Of a stretch of DNA of 9,071 nt, positions 5,853 through 9,071 are shown one piece after another. The DNA comes from Oscillospiraceae bacterium. Its GTDB lineage: Bacteria; Bacillota; Clostridia; Oscillospirales; Ethanoligenentaceae. The stretch covers positions 1 to 9,071 of the forward strand of contig DOXU01000013.1 in NCBI GenBank assembly GCA_003518885.1. The letters run 5' to 3'. Position 1 is the first letter of the stretch. Every line of letters starts with the position of its first letter. Below the pieces are notes generated by a model. The model was not told the origin of the DNA, did no database searches, and saw only the letters and a list, made by a program, of their open reading frames with translations. The position numbers and the translations under genes are program-made.

Positions 5853-5861
5853 AATACATAT

Positions 5862-7076
5862 ATGGATTCAAGAAAACGGGCGGCAGGGAGTGTGCCGGCA
5901 AAACAAGAGGATAAACAAAAGGCGTTAGCAACAGCGCTTGCAAATATTGAAAAGCAATTTGGCAAAGGGGCAGTCATGCGCTTGGGGCAGAATGCTGCCA
6001 TGAATATTGCCACCATTCCAACAGGATCGATTTCATTGGATCGTGCCTTAGGAGTCGGCGGTGTACCACGTGGGCGTATTGTCGAAATTTACGGGCCAGA
6101 ATCTTCAGGAAAAACGACGGTTGCTTTGCATATGGTGGCAGAGGCACAAAAGCTGGGGGGCAGTGCGGCTTTTATTGATGCAGAACATGCCCTAGATCCG
6201 GTTTATGCCCAGGCATTGGGCGTTGATGTCGAAGCGCTCTTGGTTTCGCAGCCAGATACCGGTGAACAAGCGCTAGAGATTGCCGAAGCCCTTGTGCGCA
6301 GTGGCGCGATTGATATCATTGTAGTGGATTCCGTGGCGGCGTTGGTTCCCCGTGCTGAAATTGAAGGCGATATGGGGGATAGTCATGTTGGTTTGCAGGC
6401 AAGACTGATGTCCCAGGCTTTGCGTAAATTGGCAGGTGCTCTTTCCAAATTCGATTGCGTCGCCGTGTTTATCAATCAGTTGCGTGAAAAAGTCGGCGTG
6501 GTTTATGGAAGCCCGGAGGTCACGACCGGCGGACGGGCGTTAAAGTTCTATGCTTCCGTGCGCCTAGATGTCCGGAAGAAAGAATCCATTAAATCCGGCG
6601 ATCAGATTATTGGAACCCATACCCGCGTAAAGGTGGTCAAGAATAAAGTAGCACCTCCTTTTAAAATGGCAGAATTTGATATCATGTATGGACAGGGGAT
6701 CTCTCGTGAAGGAGAAATCCTTGATCTGGCTGTCGAGATGGATATTGTGCATAAAAGCGGTTCTTGGTTTTCTTATGGGGAAAAACGCCTGGGACAAGGG
6801 CGCGACCGTGTCAAAGAGGTTTTGAAAGAAGACCCTGAGTTGGCCGCCGAAATTGAGAAGCGTATCCGTACCTATCAAGAAGAAAAACCAGAGTCTGCAA
6901 CAAAGGGAACGGCAAAAAAGGCAACAAAATCCGCCCATTCTTCTGGTTCCTCTGCAAAATCCGCCTCGAATTCAGAGGAAGACTTGGATGCGCTTTTGGG
7001 TGCTCCTGAAGAAGAAAAATCGACGAAATCTAACGTGCCCGATGCCAATATTAATGTAGAGGCGGACGATATTTAA
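5862..7076 (+). CDS. recA: Recombinase RecA
   Basis: RecA forms ATP-dependent filaments on single-stranded DNA, drives homologous strand exchange, and stimulates LexA self-cleavage. Visible landmarks are the N-terminal helix (about 17-40, ending GKGAVMRLG), Walker A GPESSGKT (78-85), the Walker B strand DIIVVDS (151-157), and the L1 region around [39 protein letters not shown] (205-224) marks the L2 loop. At 404 residues it is longer than the common 340-360. The extra part is a Lys/Ser/Ala-rich low-complexity linker (about 341-370) and an acidic tail (371-404, with EEDLDALLG and EADDI). The start at 5862 is set by AGGAGG at 5847-5852. It heads a recA-recX-rimO run. Identity is certain. Confidence 0.98.
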   Translation: MDSRKRAAGSVPAKQEDKQKALATALANIEKQFGKGAVMRLGQNAAMNIATIPTGSISLDRALGVGGVPRGRIVEIYGPESSGKTTVALHMVAEAQKLGGSAAFIDAEHALDPVYAQALGVDVEALLVSQPDTGEQALEIAEALVRSGAIDIIVVDSVAALVPRAEIEGDMGDSHVGLQARLMSQALRKLAGALSKFDCVAVFINQLREKVGVVYGSPEVTTGGRALKFYASVRLDVRKKESIKSGDQIIGTHTRVKVVKNKVAPPFKMAEFDIMYGQGISREGEILDLAVEMDIVHKSGSWFSYGEKRLGQGRDRVKEVLKEDPELAAEIEKRIRTYQEEKPESATKGTAKKATKSAHSSGSSAKSASNSEEDLDALLGAPEEEKSTKSNVPDANINVEADDI

Positions 7077-7078
7077 TC

Positions 7079-7681
7079 ATGGAGATTACCGAGATCCGTC
7101 GCCTGAAAAATGGACGATATGGTTTGTTTTCTGCCGATGATTTTTTGCTTTCACTTAGTGGGGGGGCTCTTCTGGATAGTGGTCTTGCCAAGGGGGACCG
7201 GTTGGAAGAAGAGCAACTTGCCCATTTGCGCGCTGTTGTGCAAAAAGAGAAAGCCAAAGAAAAAGCATATCGTTTACTTACCGGACGGGACCATGCTAAA
7301 GGTGAACTGGTCCGTAAAATTGCGCGTACCGAAGGGGAAGAAGCAGCCAAAGAAGCGGCGGATGCCATGGAAAAAGAAGGGCTGCTTGATGATACCGCCT
7401 TTGCTGATCGGTACGCCGATGAACTTTTTGGCAAGCGTCTTTTCGGCAAAAGGCGCGTGGTGTATGAACTGGTTCACCGCGGGATCAATAAATCGTTGGC
7501 GGAAGAAGTCTGTGCAGAAAAAGACATCGCGCCAAAAGAGCGTGCTCTTGCTTTTTTGGAAAAGAAATATCAGCACGCGGCAGAAGATGAGAAAGCACGC
7601 CGGCGTGCTTTTGCCGGTTTAGAACGTGCGGGATATGATTGGAGTACGGCTCATGCGGCTATGGAAGATTTCATGGCCTAA
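7079..7681 (+). CDS. recX: RecA modulator RecX
   Basis: RecX binds RecA filaments and restrains or tunes their growth and ATPase activity. The 200 residues match the family. An N-terminal strand-rich segment (1-50) resembles the longer Bacillota RecX proteins. Helical RecX repeats follow: AYRLLTGRDHAKGELVRKI (63-81), GLLDDTAFADRYADE (101-115) with GKRRVVYELVHRGI (123-136), and AFAGLERAGYDWSTAHAAM (177-195). The ATG begins only 2 bases after the recA stop. The nearest Shine-Dalgarno-like GAGG (7059-7062) is 16 bases away, so translational coupling to recA is likely. The gene is lysine/glutamate-rich. Identity is confident from the repeats and the position after recA. Confidence 0.95.
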   Translation: MEITEIRRLKNGRYGLFSADDFLLSLSGGALLDSGLAKGDRLEEEQLAHLRAVVQKEKAKEKAYRLLTGRDHAKGELVRKIARTEGEEAAKEAADAMEKEGLLDDTAFADRYADELFGKRLFGKRRVVYELVHRGINKSLAEEVCAEKDIAPKERALAFLEKKYQHAAEDEKARRRAFAGLERAGYDWSTAHAAMEDFMA

Positions 7682-7714
7682 TAAACGGTCACAGAAGGCC
7701 GAGCGAACAAGATA

Positions 7715-7720
7715 AGAGGA
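7715..7720 (+). promoter_or_regulatory. Ribosome-binding site of rimO
   Basis: AGAGGA lies 7 bases ahead of the ATG at 7728. The 46-base recX-rimO gap shows no terminator or clear promoter, so rimO is probably read from the recA transcript. Confidence 0.6.
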
Positions 7721-7727
7721 AGACTAG

Positions 7728-9062
7728 ATGGAAAAAACGCCCATTCGCATTGCTATGATTTCTCTTGGCTGTCCTAAAAACCAAGTGGACGCAGAGGAAA
7801 TGTTGGCCAAATTGGAGACCCAGGGTTGCCAAGTTGAAGAGGATGCGACACAGTCGGATGTCATTATTGTCAACACTTGTGGCTTTATTGAGGCGGCCAA
7901 AAAAGAATCCATTGAGAATATTTTGGCTGCCGCCCGTTTAAAAGAAGAAGGTGGCGTCAAGGGGTTAATTGTCACCGGGTGTCTGTCTGAACGCTATTTT
8001 CACGAAATGCGGGATGAGTTTCCTGAGGTCAATTGCATTTTACAAGTGGGGAGAGCAGGGGACATTTTCCAAGCGGTGCAGGCGGCGATCAAAGGGCAAA
8101 TCCTTGATCTTTCCGGGCGCCCGGAATCTTTGGCATCTGGTGGTGCGCGCATCTTAACCACCCAACCCTATGCCAGTTATCTGAAAATTGCAGAGGGCTG
8201 CGATAATCGCTGCACATATTGCATTATTCCTCGCCTGCGTGGGCGTTATCGTAGTCGCCCATTGGCGGAATTGGCAAAAGAGGCCACAATGCTGGTTCAA
8301 AAGGGAGTAAAAGAGCTTACTCTTGTTGCACAAGATACCGCACGATATGGTACCGATCTCCACCAGCAGACAGAAAATTTACCTGCTTTGTTGCATGAAC
8401 TCTGTAAAATCGACGGTTTGCACTGGATTCGCCTGTTATACTGCTATCCGGAGGCTATTACGGACGAATTAATCGACACGATTGCTTCTGAGAAAAAGGT
8501 GGTACCTTATCTGGATATGCCCATTCAGCATGTCAGTCCAAAAGTGGTACGGGCTATGAATCGTCAGTTGGATCATGCGCAAATTCGCACACTGGTCCAA
8601 AAATTGCGAACCCGTATTCCGGGCATTGTGTTGCGTACGACTTTGATCGTCGGTTTTCCTGGTGAGACCGAGGCAGAATTTGCTGAACTTGCCGCGTTTG
8701 TTCAGGAGATGCAGTTTGATCGCCTGGGTGTTTTCCCTTATTCGCAAGAGGAGGGAACACCCGCTGCCAAGATGTCTGGTCAGATTGAAGAAGAAACCAA
8801 AATCAGAAGGCAAAATTGCATCATAGAAGAGCAATTGCGCGTTACAGAAGAGCTGGACGCCAAGCGTATCGGCGAAAAGGTTGAACTTTTGGTCGAAGGT
8901 TATGATGAAGAAATGGCTTGTTATTTTGGACGGAGTGCGGCCGAGGCGCCAGAAATTGATGGGCTTATCTGGATTCGTTCCCAAAACACGCTGCAGCCCG
9001 GCACCTTTGTGCAGGGACAAATTGTAGAATCGCGCGAAGGCGAGCTGTTTGCCGACCATTAA
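7728..9062 (+). CDS. rimO: Ribosomal protein S12 methylthiotransferase RimO
   Basis: RimO is a radical-SAM enzyme with two iron-sulfur clusters that adds a methylthio group to the conserved aspartate of ribosomal protein S12. The 444 residues equal the usual length. The N-terminal domain has SLGCPKNQVDAE (12-23), NTCGFIEAAKKES (49-61) and TGCLSER (83-89), giving cluster cysteines 15, 51 and 85. The radical-SAM motif CxxxCxxC is C158, C162 and C165 in AEGCDNRCTYCIIPRLRG. LVAQDTARYGTDL follows. A C-terminal TRAM domain (about 375-440) binds RNA or protein. The SLGCPKN, AQDT and AEGCDNRCTYC forms favour RimO over the tRNA-modifying MiaB and MtaB paralogues. It follows recX by 46 bases and is probably in the same operon. 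Confidence 0.96.
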   Translation: MEKTPIRIAMISLGCPKNQVDAEEMLAKLETQGCQVEEDATQSDVIIVNTCGFIEAAKKESIENILAAARLKEEGGVKGLIVTGCLSERYFHEMRDEFPEVNCILQVGRAGDIFQAVQAAIKGQILDLSGRPESLASGGARILTTQPYASYLKIAEGCDNRCTYCIIPRLRGRYRSRPLAELAKEATMLVQKGVKELTLVAQDTARYGTDLHQQTENLPALLHELCKIDGLHWIRLLYCYPEAITDELIDTIASEKKVVPYLDMPIQHVSPKVVRAMNRQLDHAQIRTLVQKLRTRIPGIVLRTTLIVGFPGETEAEFAELAAFVQEMQFDRLGVFPYSQEEGTPAAKMSGQIEEETKIRRQNCIIEEQLRVTEELDAKRIGEKVELLVEGYDEEMACYFGRSAAEAPEIDGLIWIRSQNTLQPGTFVQGQIVESREGELFADH

Positions 9063-9071
9063 AAAGAGGAG
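9063..9071 (+). promoter_or_regulatory. Ribosome-binding site for a gene beyond the window
   Basis: AAAGAGGAG follows the rimO stop directly, implying another + strand gene starting a few bases past the end. In many Bacillota rimO is followed by pgsA, but nothing of that gene is visible here. Confidence 0.5.

Noticed and set aside
8469..9059. 196-codon - frame opposite rimO
   Set aside because: Fully antisense to the radical-SAM and TRAM parts of rimO, with no domain signature.

Overview
The window looks like ordinary chromosomal DNA from a low-to-mid G+C Bacillota (Firmicutes) bacterium. The evidence is a YqhQ-type DUF1385 membrane protein, a YnbB-type PLP enzyme (both families typical of Bacillota), strong Shine-Dalgarno sites, TATAAT-type promoters, and a recA-recX-rimO run. 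By eye the G+C is a little under 50%. A Negativicutes or Clostridia member is my best guess, but the sequence alone does not settle the class.

Layout. (1) 1-2798, + strand: the 3' end of a DUF1385 gene, a 199-base spacer with possible RNA structure, prmC (release-factor methyltransferase), and ynbB (methionine gamma-lyase-like PLP enzyme). (2) 2799-3426: a 628-base stretch with no convincing gene. It holds several stem-loops and ends in a strong bidirectional terminator. (3) 3427-5758: a divergent pair, a DHA2-type MFS exporter on the - strand and a MarR-family regulator on the + strand. A perfect 8-bp inverted repeat sits on the -35 boxes of both predicted promoters. (4) 5759-9071, + strand: recA with its own promoter, recX two bases downstream, rimO 46 bases later, and at the very end a ribosome-binding site for a following gene outside the window.

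How the genes work together. PrmC methylates the GGQ glutamine of release factors and RimO methylthiolates ribosomal protein S12, so both act in translation. RecA and RecX are the recombinase and its modulator, co-transcribed and probably translationally coupled. The MFS/MarR pair reads as a self-contained, ligand-inducible efflux module: MarR probably represses both itself and the pump from one operator.

I found no mobile element, CRISPR array, tRNA or rRNA, and nothing that clearly qualifies as an undescribed system. The items most worth checking are the two possibly structured intergenic stretches (about 494-560 and 3034-3395) and the compact MarR operator.
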